The notes: generated by a model not told the origin, from the sequence alone. DNA of 64,000 bases from Cyanobacteria bacterium UBA2566 (GCA_002340255.1 DDLS01000118.1:74570-138569); one strand, 5' to 3'; positions 45,861 through 55,621 are shown, counted from the stretch's first letter. A program made the numbers and translations.

Positions 45861-48017
45861 TTATTTATCAATCCACGGAAAAGTTATTTTGACATAAGTT
45901 CCTTGCTCACCCATTAACTTTAAATTTCCTTCAAGTTGCTCGACTAAATTCTGGACGAGTTTTAAGCCTAAAGAATCGATTTCTTCGATGTCAAAGTTTT
46001 CCGGTAATCCCCAACCATCATCTTGGACTAAAAGACTCAGAGTTATATCATCCTGACGGATAAATTCTACTGTAATTGTTCCTGATGATTGTTCTACAAA
46101 GGCATACTTAAAACAATTAGAAACTAATTCGTTGACAATTAAGCCACAGGGAATTGCTGTGTCCACATCTAAGGCAATGGATTCAAGATTTAAGTCGATC
46201 TCGATCTTTTGAGAAGATCGGCTGTAGGAACTGACTAAATTACTGACAACTGTATAAAAGTAATCTTGGGCATTGATTTCTCCCATTTCTTGGGAATGGT
46301 AGAGTTTCTCATGAATCAAACTCATGGAGCGGACGCGATTTTCACTATCTTTGAAGAGTTCTCGATCTTGGGGATTTTGCACATAGCTTGATTGTAATCT
46401 TAATAAGCTAGCAATCACTTGCAAGTTGTTTTTGACGCGGTGGTGTAGTTCTTTGAGTAAGATTCCTTTTTCTTGTACTGATAATTGGAGTTTTTCATTA
46501 AGGTGTCTTAACTGTGCGGTTCTTTTCTTAACTCTAGCCTCCAATTCTTCATTGAGAGATTCTAGAGATTCAGCGGCTTTTCGCTGACTGGTGACATCAG
46601 TAAAACAGTGAACTCTGCCCCGAATATAACCACTGAGTTCATAGGGTCTAGAGATCAGTTCAATCATCCGATCGTCAATGAGTTCAATCAGATGTTGATG
46701 AGTTTCTGTGGGGTCTTGATAGTTCTGATTGATGAAGTTAATAAAGTCTTCTGGATAGCGCATTTGATCGAGTAAGAAGGCGTTCACTAACTGGGAATCC
46801 CTAGAAGATAAGATGTGATCGGGAATGCGCCACAATTGTACATATTGTTGATTATAATTGAGGATATCACCTTCTCGATTTAAGACTAAAATGCCGTCAG
46901 CGGTAGAGTCTAATGTGGCTTGTAAAAGGGAGATCGATCGCTCTAGAGCGACTTCGGTTTGTTTGCGTTGGGTAATGTCTTCGGAAATGGAGGCTAAACG
47001 ATAGATTCGATCGCCAACTGGATGATGCACGGGGAAACATCGGGTGCGAATCCAGCGGGTGAGACCACTCGGGAGCAGAATACGGTATTCTTGTTCCCAA
47101 GGGCCATGACGTTGAGCGGGTAAGGTAGCTTGAACGCGATCGCTCTCTTGAGGATGAATAGCACTTAACCAAGATTGGGGATTTTCGTATAAACTTTTGC
47201 AGGATTGACCCCAAATCTTTTCGTAGGAAGGACTGACATAAATGACGGCTTGGTTATCAATATCCGTTAACCAAAGTACTTCATTGAGGTTTTCTACCAG
47301 GTGACGAAATCGTTCTTCTGAATCTCGCAAGGCTTCAATATTGAGGGTTGTTTCAATTAAACTATTACCCAGAACGACTTGACCGACTACGACCCCATCT
47401 TCATTTTTCATCACCATCCCTCTGATGCGGTAGGGAATCGGCCCTGCACGAGTCAGCAGTAGGGTATCAATTTCATTTTGTCCGTCCCGAAAGGCTTGTT
47501 GAATATGTTGGGTAATCGCTGCTCGCTCTTCGGGAGGAAAGAGAATCAAAACCGATTCATTCATTAATCGAGTTTGACTTAAACCCGTGACTTTTTCGAG
47601 ACCCGGATTCCAGCGTTGTAGATAATATTCTGTGTTAATAGAATATAAAATATCAGGTAAGCGGTTAAATTGGCCTTGACGAGCGTTTAAACGTTGCGAT
47701 CGCTCATAGGCCGATAAGACCAGTCGTAAAAACTCTTCTTCTTTCTCCCTATTCTCTGAGCCTAACTTGCCACAGGCGATCTGATGGATATGGACAACAT
47801 CAACGACACTGATATCCGAAGCAAATGCCAGTTGTCCTAAAAAAATATTGGCGGATACGGGAACGGTAGGTGCAAGCAAACCTTCTTGCTCATCCGTTGC
47901 CAAGCTAGTTCCCGACTCTGTATCCTCGGGACAACTGACTGTTCCTTGAAGATAGGTTCGCAGTTCTATGGTATAACGCTGATGAAATTCAGCTAATGTC
48001 TCATCTTTTGAGACCAT
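45861..48017 (-). CDS. PAS-domain sensor kinase of the HisKA_2 type
   Basis: The 718-residue cytosolic protein has an N-terminal region of about 120 residues of unknown type and three PAS domains (about 120-230, 235-350 and 365-475, with PAC-like ends such as RIYRLASISEDITQRK). A coiled coil (about 478-515) follows. The kinase core is of the HisKA_2/HATPase type, with phospho-acceptor His in ELHHRVKNNLQVI and ATP-binding motifs VNELVSNCFKYAF and DDGWGLPE. Such kinases often answer to light or redox signals, but no chromophore site was seen here. It is the first gene of the six-gene operon. Confidence 0.87.
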   Translation of the reverse strand: MVSKDETLAEFHQRYTIELRTYLQGTVSCPEDTESGTSLATDEQEGLLAPTVPVSANIFLGQLAFASDISVVDVVHIHQIACGKLGSENREKEEEFLRLVLSAYERSQRLNARQGQFNRLPDILYSINTEYYLQRWNPGLEKVTGLSQTRLMNESVLILFPPEERAAITQHIQQAFRDGQNEIDTLLLTRAGPIPYRIRGMVMKNEDGVVVGQVVLGNSLIETTLNIEALRDSEERFRHLVENLNEVLWLTDIDNQAVIYVSPSYEKIWGQSCKSLYENPQSWLSAIHPQESDRVQATLPAQRHGPWEQEYRILLPSGLTRWIRTRCFPVHHPVGDRIYRLASISEDITQRKQTEVALERSISLLQATLDSTADGILVLNREGDILNYNQQYVQLWRIPDHILSSRDSQLVNAFLLDQMRYPEDFINFINQNYQDPTETHQHLIELIDDRMIELISRPYELSGYIRGRVHCFTDVTSQRKAAESLESLNEELEARVKKRTAQLRHLNEKLQLSVQEKGILLKELHHRVKNNLQVIASLLRLQSSYVQNPQDRELFKDSENRVRSMSLIHEKLYHSQEMGEINAQDYFYTVVSNLVSSYSRSSQKIEIDLNLESIALDVDTAIPCGLIVNELVSNCFKYAFVEQSSGTITVEFIRQDDITLSLLVQDDGWGLPENFDIEEIDSLGLKLVQNLVEQLEGNLKLMGEQGTYVKITFPWIDK

Positions 48018-48266
48018 TCTTCCTCCCCATACGGAACTCCTGCTATCTTATCCTAGCGCAGTGAGGAAGAGCTTTGTACTCTAAAGTAGTGCTTGAGAAA
48101 AAGATGGGGAAGAAATTCCCTATACCCTCATGCATCGATCAATGCACGATTCTAGTCTGGTCAAGGCACTAGTGCTAAGATTTATTACACTTTTTGCGAT
48201 TTTGCATAAAACAGCCGTCATGTTTCTGAGATCTCTATAGAGCCACTCATTCATGAGGTGAATGTT

Positions 48267-49334
48267 ATGAGTCAAGAATTTATTAACCGGGTTGTGGAAT
48301 TGACGAACTTTCAGCGTAGTCAATTCGGTTTAGCTCCTCTGGTTGTTAATGCACAGTTGACGCAAGCGGCTCAAAGCCATACTGAGAATATGGCCTTTCA
48401 GGACTTTTTTAGTCATACGGGCTTAGACAATAGCTCTATTGGCGATCGCATCAGCGCTACCGGATATCAAGCTTCTACAGGAGCTGAAAATATTGCTGCA
48501 GGATATCAAACGCCAGAACAAGTGGTTGAGGGATGGATGAATAGTCCTGGACATCGAGCCAATATCCTTAATGCCAATTTACAGGAAATTGGAGTTGGTT
48601 ACTTTTTTCTGGCTAATGATACGGGTAATGTTAACTACAATTCTTATTGGACACAAGTGTTTGGGAGTCCTCGTAATGGTGTCGTAACTCCCGCACCTGC
48701 ACCGACTCCGGTCAATCCGACTACACCCTTTACCCTGGGTTCCGATCTCAATGACCAAATGACAGGAACGGTTGGTAATGATACTATTTTTGCTCTAGGA
48801 GGAGATGATATTGCTCGAGGGAATAGTGGTAATGATTATGTCAATGGAAACTTAGGCAATGACCAAGTTGCCGGAGATTTGGGTAATGATTCTGTGCGCG
48901 GAGGTCAAGGGAATGATTTTGTGAGTGGGGGAGAGGGAAATGATTTTGTTTTTGGCGATCGCCAAAACGATCGGGTTTTTGGTAATAATGGCGATGATAT
49001 CCTCTACGGCGGCCAAAATGAAGACTACCTCGATGGCGGAGCGGGTAATGATATCCTCTATGGAGACCTGGGATCGGATGTTGTTATTGGTGGCACAGGA
49101 AACGATATCTTTGTTCTCCGTCCTGGTGTGCCAGATTTAATCTTTTACAACGATGCCGAAGATCGTATGGGTTTAACTGGAGGCTTATCGTTTAATAGTT
49201 TAACCTTCAATTCTGGCAGTGGAGAATTAGCCAACGCCACATTAATTTATCAAGCCGGAACGACCAATGTTTTAGCCATTCTCCCCAATATTGCGCCGAG
49301 TCAACTCGATCCCAGAGATTTTATTGCCATCTAA
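48267..49334 (+). CDS. CAP/SCP-domain protein with C-terminal RTX calcium-binding repeats
   Basis: The 355-residue protein has a CAP/SCP domain (about 1-130; ending NSPGHRANILNANLQEIGVGY), a proline-rich linker (TPAPAPTPVNP) and about eight nonapeptide RTX repeats of the form GGxGNDxxx (about 165-290). A C-terminal region without repeats follows, as in type I secretion substrates. No N-terminal signal peptide is seen, which fits that route. GAGG at 48255 supports the ATG at 48267 over the GTG at 48258. No ABC or HlyD gene lies beside it. The substrate of the CAP domain is unknown. Confidence 0.88.
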   Translation: MSQEFINRVVELTNFQRSQFGLAPLVVNAQLTQAAQSHTENMAFQDFFSHTGLDNSSIGDRISATGYQASTGAENIAAGYQTPEQVVEGWMNSPGHRANILNANLQEIGVGYFFLANDTGNVNYNSYWTQVFGSPRNGVVTPAPAPTPVNPTTPFTLGSDLNDQMTGTVGNDTIFALGGDDIARGNSGNDYVNGNLGNDQVAGDLGNDSVRGGQGNDFVSGGEGNDFVFGDRQNDRVFGNNGDDILYGGQNEDYLDGGAGNDILYGDLGSDVVIGGTGNDIFVLRPGVPDLIFYNDAEDRMGLTGGLSFNSLTFNSGSGELANATLIYQAGTTNVLAILPNIAPSQLDPRDFIAI

Positions 49335-49639
49335 AATTCGGCATTGATGGGTCAATTGGAATCTTTTCATTAATTAAAGGATGGATACTATTACCATTTC
49401 TCTTTAATCTTGCAACTAATCTATCCCTGAGAGACAAGGAACCCCAGCCCCTTTTTAAAGCGCATCATCATAGAGAAATGGTATAAGCCAACGAGCAACC
49501 CTAATCACACGGAATCGGAAAGATTTTGAGTGCGTGCCCGGTTTAACCTTTGAGGATTGGTCAATCGAGTAAACTTCGAGATAAGCAACTCATTCCTTGC
49601 TATAACAGCAAAAATTCCTATATCCATTTCCCAGACATT
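49335..49639. other. 305-bp intergenic region with a 12-bp inverted repeat
   Basis: TACCATTTCTCT (49392-49403) and AGAGAAATGGTA (49472-49483) form a perfect inverted repeat enclosing 68 bp. This may be a small non-autonomous element or a long hairpin. I see no gene here. The region upstream of 49640 must hold the glycosyltransferase promoter, but no clear boxes were found. Confidence 0.6.
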
Positions 49640-50584
49640 ATGAACGCACCTTTCTTTCCCCAGGTTTCGGTTATTGTGCCGGTGTATAACGGTGAGGAGG
49701 ATTTACCGGAGTTGTTAGCGGGGTTTCGGAACCAGACTTATCCAAGCGATCGCCTAGAATACCTGATTGTCGATAATGGTAGCAGCGATCGCACCTCGGA
49801 AATTCTCCAAAGTGCCGACTTATCCAACCTCAAACCCCTCAGTCAAACCGAGATCCAAAGTTCTTATGCAGCGCGAAACTTAGGCATCAAAACAGCTCAG
49901 TATGACATTCTTGCCTTTACGGATGCCGACTGTCGTCCCCAACCGGAATGGCTAGAAAACCTGGTTCAACCCTTTGCCAAGCCAGATATTGGGTTATCGA
50001 TTGGCGAAATTATCGCGCTTCCCGGTAACACTCTACTCGAACAACACGCCGATCGCCAAGAAACCCTCTCCCAAAAACATACCCTCGCGAACCCCTTTTG
50101 TCCCTATGGACAAACTGCCAACTTAGCGGTGCGTCACTCTATTTTCGATCGAGTGGGACTGTTTCGTCCCTATTTAACCACGGGAGGAGATGCAGATATC
50201 TGCTGGCGTATTTTGCGCGAAACTGATTGGAAATACGAATTTGTCCCCGATGCAACCGTCAAACATCGCCATCGTCGCACCCTCCAAGAGCTACAAAAAC
50301 AATGGTATCGCTATGGAAAATCGAACCGCTATTTGCATCAACTCCATGGCGTAGACTTGATGCGTTCCCTAACGCTCAAAGAAACTCTCTATCGGATGAC
50401 ACGTTGGGTGCTCAAAGAAGTCCCCCTCACCAGCGCCAAAATGCTCTTAGGGAAGGCCGATATTGTAGACTTAGTGAATACTCCTTTAGGGTTGTATATG
50501 TTCCAAGCCAGAACCCAAGGGCAAATGTTTTCCGAGCTGCCGGAAGATGCCCGCTATATCGAACCCTTCACCCCTAACTCCTAA
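49640..50584 (+). CDS. Family-2 glycosyltransferase
   Basis: The 314-residue protein is a GT-A fold transferase using a nucleotide-sugar donor. VSVIVPVYNGEEDL opens the fold. The DxD-type metal site is FTDADCRP. TTGGDADICWRIL supplies the acceptor-side acidic residues. No membrane helix is obvious at the C-terminus, but the region after 240 is basic and may sit at the membrane. I chose the ATG at 49640, where homology starts, over a TTG 30 codons upstream. It precedes ispE by 3 bp. Sugar and acceptor cannot be told from sequence. Confidence 0.88.
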   Translation: MNAPFFPQVSVIVPVYNGEEDLPELLAGFRNQTYPSDRLEYLIVDNGSSDRTSEILQSADLSNLKPLSQTEIQSSYAARNLGIKTAQYDILAFTDADCRPQPEWLENLVQPFAKPDIGLSIGEIIALPGNTLLEQHADRQETLSQKHTLANPFCPYGQTANLAVRHSIFDRVGLFRPYLTTGGDADICWRILRETDWKYEFVPDATVKHRHRRTLQELQKQWYRYGKSNRYLHQLHGVDLMRSLTLKETLYRMTRWVLKEVPLTSAKMLLGKADIVDLVNTPLGLYMFQARTQGQMFSELPEDARYIEPFTPNS

Positions 50585-50587
50585 ACT

Positions 50588-51535
50588 ATGCGTTCATATA
50601 CCTTATTAGCGTGCGCGAAAATTAATTTATATCTGGAGATTGTCGGCGATCGCGCCGATGGTTATCATGAATTGGCGATGATTATGCAAAGTGTGGGTTT
50701 GTGCGATCGCCTGCACATCGAACCCTCTGGTACAGATACCATCCGCATCACCTGTAACCATCCCGATGTTCCCAGTGACTCTAGTAACTTAGCCTATCGT
50801 GCAGCGGAGTTAATGTGTTCCGCGTTTCCCGAAGCCTTCGCGCAATATGGGGGTGTCAATATTAGCATTGATAAACACATTCCCGTCGCTGCTGGGTTGG
50901 CTGGAGGATCGAGTAATGCGGCGGCTGTATTGGTGGGAATGGATTTATTATGGAATTTGGGCTTAACTCAGGGAGAATGCGAACGGTTAGGAGAGCAGTT
51001 GGGGTCAGATGTGCCGTTTTGCGTTCGAGGGGGAACAGCTTTAGCGACGGGACGGGGAGAAAAGTTATCCCCTCTGCCGGATCTCGATCGATTGTATGTG
51101 GTGTTGGCCAAGTATGAAAGCGTGAAGATTTCCACCGCTTGGGCGTATAAAACCTATCGCAACATCTATGAAGAGTCCTATATTCGCGACCCAGAACATA
51201 TTGAAGCCTATGGTCAAAAAGTTCACTCCGGGCCGATAGTGAGGGCGATCGCCAGCAAGAATCATGCGATCATTACCGAAGAATTGCGGAATGATTTTGA
51301 AAAAATTGTTTTACCTGAATATCCCCAACTGGTCGCCCTCAAACAACGGTTTATAGAAGCTGGCGCACTGGGTACACTGATGTCGGGTTCAGGGTCTACT
51401 ATATTTGCCCTTACCGAGTCTCAAGCGGAAGCCGACCGCATTAAAAACGACATCGAACAACAATTAAATGACCCCGATCTCAACTTATGGGTCGCTCAGT
51501 TTTCACCAACAGGCATTAAAGTGAGTGACGAATAG
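50588..51535 (+). CDS. ispE: 4-diphosphocytidyl-2-C-methyl-D-erythritol kinase IspE
   Basis: IspE is the ATP-dependent GHMP kinase of the MEP isoprenoid pathway, which feeds carotenoids and phytol. The 315-residue protein has the N-terminal ACAKINLYLEI (catalytic Lys region), the ATP loop PVAAGLAGGSSNAAAVL and the C-terminal MSGSGSTIFAL. It starts 3 bp after the glycosyltransferase stop codon, so it is probably co-transcribed with it. Length and motifs are normal. Confidence 0.95.
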   Translation: MRSYTLLACAKINLYLEIVGDRADGYHELAMIMQSVGLCDRLHIEPSGTDTIRITCNHPDVPSDSSNLAYRAAELMCSAFPEAFAQYGGVNISIDKHIPVAAGLAGGSSNAAAVLVGMDLLWNLGLTQGECERLGEQLGSDVPFCVRGGTALATGRGEKLSPLPDLDRLYVVLAKYESVKISTAWAYKTYRNIYEESYIRDPEHIEAYGQKVHSGPIVRAIASKNHAIITEELRNDFEKIVLPEYPQLVALKQRFIEAGALGTLMSGSGSTIFALTESQAEADRIKNDIEQQLNDPDLNLWVAQFSPTGIKVSDE

Positions 51536-51549
51536 GTACTCTAGCAATC

Positions 51550-51873
51550 ATGATCGATAATAACGAATCAATGTCTGAACAGACGAGTAAACCGGCTATT
51601 TCTGCCAATGTTACCCCAGTGCGCTGTTTAACTGGCGCTCTGATGAGTGGGGCGATTACCTCATTTCTCTATTTCCTCTCCATGTCCATTATCGAGACAT
51701 TTGCCAATAAGCCGCTCGCGACAAAAAATGCGATCGCCTTAAATATTGGTGCAGCCGTCCGCACCCTCGTCATGGGCATGGGATTATTAGCGACTGGCGT
51801 ATTTGCTCTGACTACAGTCGGATTGTTAGCTCTAGCCATTCAACTCACCGTTCGCAAAAGCAGTGCCCATTAA
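51550..51873 (+). CDS. DUF3082 family membrane protein
   Basis: The 107-residue protein has two membrane helices (about 28-48 and 70-100) joined by a short polar loop (FANKPLATKNAIALNIGAAV). This is a small cyanobacterial and plant-plastid family of unknown function. It follows ispE by 14 bp. An internal ATG at codon 8 could also be the start. Confidence 0.8.
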   Translation: MIDNNESMSEQTSKPAISANVTPVRCLTGALMSGAITSFLYFLSMSIIETFANKPLATKNAIALNIGAAVRTLVMGMGLLATGVFALTTVGLLALAIQLTVRKSSAH

Positions 51874-51964
51874 TCTCCGTTTGGATGAAACAGAACGTAT
51901 TATCAGCGCTCATTAGTGGCATTAGTCTACTCTCTACTCACTATTTCCTAGCGCAAAGCGCTTA

Positions 51965-52756
51965 TCATTGCAGTTTTTTCACAATTCCTTCTAAAGACAA
52001 CTCTTGAGGTCGAGGAATATTACAGACGGAACTGTTGCCGTAGCTATATTCAGGATCGTGAATCATGGCTAGAGTTTGATAGACATGGGAACGGTTAATT
52101 TCTTCTGGTAAAGTTAAGCCGAATTCTTTTAAACAATCCGCTAATTTGAATTGGTAGAAAAATATTTTTTCGCCCTTCGGCCGCTCAAAAAATCCCCAAT
52201 TAAGTGCCATACCAACTGCGGCACGATAGGGATCGTTTTTTAATTCACCAAGGTTATGGGGCAGATCTTCAGGACTAATGGTATTTCCGGGGGTTCCTAG
52301 ATAGGTATAGTTATTGGTTTTCATGGCTGACCAAAAATCCGGTTTATTTCGCCAATCTTGAATAATTTCGATGTTTACCCTAATATTGGGATTGCCCTGA
52401 TAATATTCCCAAATTGAACTCATGGTGTGGTGAGAGTCAACCATATAAAATTGATTCCCCGGACCTAAAACAACTGGTACTTTGCGCTGATTTACATAGT
52501 CTTCAACGGTTGCATATTCAGAAGATTCTCCGCGATCAATAACCTTTAAAACAGCGACCTGATATTGCACTTGATATTTACCCACCACGGGTTGTGTGGG
52601 ATGCAAATCGGCGATCGCGATCTGGCATTCCAGAGTCGTTCTCAGTTGAGGAAGACGAGAGGGACAAGGGGAAATTCTAGCGTCTGCGGATGGAGGAAGA
52701 AAGATCGATAAACCCAAAACGGCTAGAGTCAGACAGAAGAGCCAGAATTTTTGCAC
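51965..52756 (-). CDS. Exported ParB-like (ParBc_2-type) nuclease-fold protein
   Basis: The 263-residue protein starts at GTG with a signal peptide (hydrophobic core LFCLTLAVLGLSIFL, then a likely cleavage region after SADA). The mature part holds a ParB/Srx-like fold: TVEDYVNQRKVPVVLGPGNQFYMVDSHHT, where DSHH is the putative nucleotide-binding or catalytic site. Six cysteines suggest disulphides. Chromosome-partition ParB proteins are cytosolic, so this secreted relative must act differently. It converges on the DUF3082 gene. The function is unknown. Confidence 0.75.
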   Translation of the reverse strand: MQKFWLFCLTLAVLGLSIFLPPSADARISPCPSRLPQLRTTLECQIAIADLHPTQPVVGKYQVQYQVAVLKVIDRGESSEYATVEDYVNQRKVPVVLGPGNQFYMVDSHHTMSSIWEYYQGNPNIRVNIEIIQDWRNKPDFWSAMKTNNYTYLGTPGNTISPEDLPHNLGELKNDPYRAAVGMALNWGFFERPKGEKIFFYQFKLADCLKEFGLTLPEEINRSHVYQTLAMIHDPEYSYGNSSVCNIPRPQELSLEGIVKKLQ

Positions 52757-52875
52757 AGGTCAAACTCACCAAAAAATGCATACTCGTACAGGGTAATGGC
52801 GAGACTTTAATCTGTCAAATCAATTAAATCCTAAAATAATTATATCCACAAGGAAAGGGTAAAACCCAGTGATCC

Positions 52876-54525
52876 CTATTCCTCACTCTCTTCCTCTACA
52901 TTTAAAGTATCTTGATACGGCAATTCTTCCCAGAGAACACGATAGACTTGTAGAGGCTCTTTTTTGCCTTTGACTTGTACAAGGGGTAAACGTTCTACAG
53001 GAATTTGAGACTGGTTCAATTGGGCGAAAGTGGTAGCAGAAATGAGTATTTCATTGGCTTTAGCTTCACTACAAATGCGACTGGCTACATTCATCGTATC
53101 GCCAATATGGGCATATTGAATCAGGCGTTCTGTACCAATGTTTCCGGAAGCCACTCGTCCCGTATTTAAACCAATGTGAATATGAATGGGATGGTGGTTG
53201 CGACGTTGGCGCTGGATATTCAGCCGTCTAACAGCCCATTGCATGGAAATGGCTGCTTTGACTGCGCGTTCTGCGTCATCTTCTCTTTGATAAGGCGATC
53301 CCCAGACGGCAACTAAGGCATCGCCAATATATTTTTCGAGGGTTCCTTCATAGGGGAAGACAATTTCTTCGACCATCATACTGAAGTATTCATTGAGCAT
53401 CTCAATCACTGCCCGGGGAGACATGAGGGAAGACATTTGTGTAAATTGACTGACATCAGAAAATAGAGCTGTAACTTCTGTGTCTACAATTTTGTTTAAG
53501 TTGCCTTCTTCCCGTAGTTTACGGCTGACAGCTTTGGGGAAAAACCGTTCTAGCTTGTCCCGGAGGACGGCTTCGGATTCCATTTTCTGATAGAGTTGAC
53601 TATGATCGATCGCGATCGCTGCCTGGTTCGCTAAAGCAGTTAAAAATTCTACATCTTCATCGGAATAGACATTAGCCAAGGATAGATTATCCACGTATAA
53701 CACCCCAATGACCGTATCACGAGGTTTGAGAGGGGCACAAATTGAGGCATGAATGCATTGACTAATGACCGAATCAGAATCACTAAACCGACGATCCATT
53801 TGGGCATCTGCCGTCATAATAGTTTGTTGCTTTTCACAAACATAATTCGTAATTTTCTTACTATAAAATTGATAGTCTGCATGAATACCAACTTGGGAAT
53901 GTACCGCTTTAACTTGCAGTTTTTCGGTTTGGGGATCGATCAATAAAATAGCAGCACGGTCAATCTGCATTAAATCCAACAGAATTTCTAAGATTTTTTT
54001 GAGTAACTTATCGAGTCTTTTGGGATAAGAGAGCTGTTTGCTCACTTCTAACAAAAGTTTGAGTTTATCTTCTTTCCGTTTTTGCTCATCCTGTTCTCGC
54101 AATTTGAGTACGGTTAAGCATTGTTCTTGATCAGACAATAACTCAGGTATTCCCACGTCGCCTCGATCGAGGGAATACTCTTTAATAATAGTGCGATGTT
54201 CCTCTGGATCTAAACCCGTTTCTTCTTCAACAACGTCCAGTTGCTCTCGATATTGAAAGCTAATTTTACCGCAGCGAATGATATCCTTATCCTTGAGTAA
54301 TTTACTGTCAATTCGACTTTCATTAATAAAGGTATGATTACTGCTATTGAGGTCGCACATCTCAACCCCACTCGGTGTCCAGTGAATTTCGGCATGATGG
54401 CGGGAAATACTGGCGTGACTAATCACGATCATGTTATCGAGCGATCGCCCCAGGCTATTGATTCCCCAACGCAGTTCATATAATTTTTCATCCTGACTAT
54501 GGGGAGCGTAGATTAAGTACGGCAT
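52876..54525 (-). CDS. FHA-GAF-adenylate/guanylate cyclase
   Basis: The 549-residue protein has an FHA domain (about 1-95; GRSLDNMIVISHASISRHHAEI is its signature), a linker of charged residues, a GAF domain (about 170-310) and a class III cyclase domain (about 345-535). Cyclase residues present are the metal Asp pair (FSDVSQFT and YIGDALVAVWG), Lys in LEKYIG, Asp in HIGDTMNVASR and the following Asn and Arg; this set favours ATP, giving cAMP. The FHA part would couple it to a phosphothreonine protein. No kinase lies beside it. Confidence 0.92.
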   Translation of the reverse strand: MPYLIYAPHSQDEKLYELRWGINSLGRSLDNMIVISHASISRHHAEIHWTPSGVEMCDLNSSNHTFINESRIDSKLLKDKDIIRCGKISFQYREQLDVVEEETGLDPEEHRTIIKEYSLDRGDVGIPELLSDQEQCLTVLKLREQDEQKRKEDKLKLLLEVSKQLSYPKRLDKLLKKILEILLDLMQIDRAAILLIDPQTEKLQVKAVHSQVGIHADYQFYSKKITNYVCEKQQTIMTADAQMDRRFSDSDSVISQCIHASICAPLKPRDTVIGVLYVDNLSLANVYSDEDVEFLTALANQAAIAIDHSQLYQKMESEAVLRDKLERFFPKAVSRKLREEGNLNKIVDTEVTALFSDVSQFTQMSSLMSPRAVIEMLNEYFSMMVEEIVFPYEGTLEKYIGDALVAVWGSPYQREDDAERAVKAAISMQWAVRRLNIQRQRRNHHPIHIHIGLNTGRVASGNIGTERLIQYAHIGDTMNVASRICSEAKANEILISATTFAQLNQSQIPVERLPLVQVKGKKEPLQVYRVLWEELPYQDTLNVEEESEE

Positions 54526-54618
54526 AGTGTTTTCATGCGGGATGATAAGGGATAAAATAAAGCTCAGAACAGACTTTAATCAAGTTTGAGGTGAATTTTA
54601 TACTCAAGTATAGGCGAT

Positions 54619-55608
54619 TTAAATAGCTTTGGCAAACAGAGTATACTGACGTATGGGTTGGGCATATCGATGGCTGATGTTTAGGGATGAATTACCCTGA
54701 TACATAAGGGCATGAATTACGGATTTATAGCCTAACTTTTGGGCAATTTGATGACATTGCCAGACCAAGAAACTCCCTAGTCCAGCGTAATCTTTTTGGG
54801 GCAAGATAGCAACGGTCTTCAGAATCACGGTCTCAACTGGTAAATTCCGTTGTCTTAAGCAAAAATCCGGAAGAGCAAATAAAAAACCAACAATGGTGTT
54901 TCCTTGCTGCGCTAATACTACTAATTCTGGGTTAATGTAGCTACGGACTGGGTTGTACTGCTCGATAAATTCGGACTCCGAGAGGGGTGTATATAAGAAA
55001 TTTCGCGCAAATGCAATTCTAGAAACATGATAAATTTGACGGAGTTCTTCTTCCCACTTGTCCAAATTCAGGGGGCGAAGGGTAATGTCGAGTTTTTTCA
55101 GGCGATCGCCGACTCGCTCTAAGCGGCGATCGCCTTGATTTAAATCGGTGACTAAGGCAGAATAATACCCAGCTAAAGGACTAAATCCAGCCCCTAGAAT
55201 CTCTTCAACATAGTCTGGAGGATTGTCAGGTTCGAGAAAGAAAACAGGATGCTCTCCTCGATCGGTAATCCAGCGATAATTGCGCCAAGTATTGCCATCA
55301 ATAGGCGCAACGGCTAAAGTACAATGGTGTTGCCCTAAAATCTCTAAACTACGACTGAATAAAGCTTTAGCACTTTGACGATCTTGGACAGCATAATGGC
55401 CAATGAATCCCAGCGTTTCTTGACCATAATTTGGCGTATTTTTCCACCAAAGGGAACAGCGAGCGACTAAGGTTTGATTGTGCAAAATTGCCAGATGTAG
55501 ATCCGGTTGATGTTGCTTCAATTCAGTTCCACTGAGAGCAGGAATTCCGTCAAGACTGGCTAAGATCTCTAGCTCAGACTCTCGATCAATTAAACGATAA
55601 TCATACAT
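54619..55608 (-). CDS. GNAT-family N-acetyltransferase
   Basis: The 329-residue protein looks like a GNAT fold with an N-terminal half unlike typical acetyltransferases. The C-terminal part has the acetyl-CoA strand and loop VETVILKTVAILPQKDYAGLGSFLVWQCH, with the R/Q-x-x-G-x-G/A loop altered to KDYAGLGS. GGGGA lies 7 bp before the ATG at 55608, which is why that start was chosen over one seven codons upstream. It follows the phytol-kinase-like gene by 13 bp. The substrate is unknown. Confidence 0.72.
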   Translation of the reverse strand: MYDYRLIDRESELEILASLDGIPALSGTELKQHQPDLHLAILHNQTLVARCSLWWKNTPNYGQETLGFIGHYAVQDRQSAKALFSRSLEILGQHHCTLAVAPIDGNTWRNYRWITDRGEHPVFFLEPDNPPDYVEEILGAGFSPLAGYYSALVTDLNQGDRRLERVGDRLKKLDITLRPLNLDKWEEELRQIYHVSRIAFARNFLYTPLSESEFIEQYNPVRSYINPELVVLAQQGNTIVGFLFALPDFCLRQRNLPVETVILKTVAILPQKDYAGLGSFLVWQCHQIAQKLGYKSVIHALMYQGNSSLNISHRYAQPIRQYTLFAKAI

Positions 55609-55621
55609 AGAAAAATCCCCC

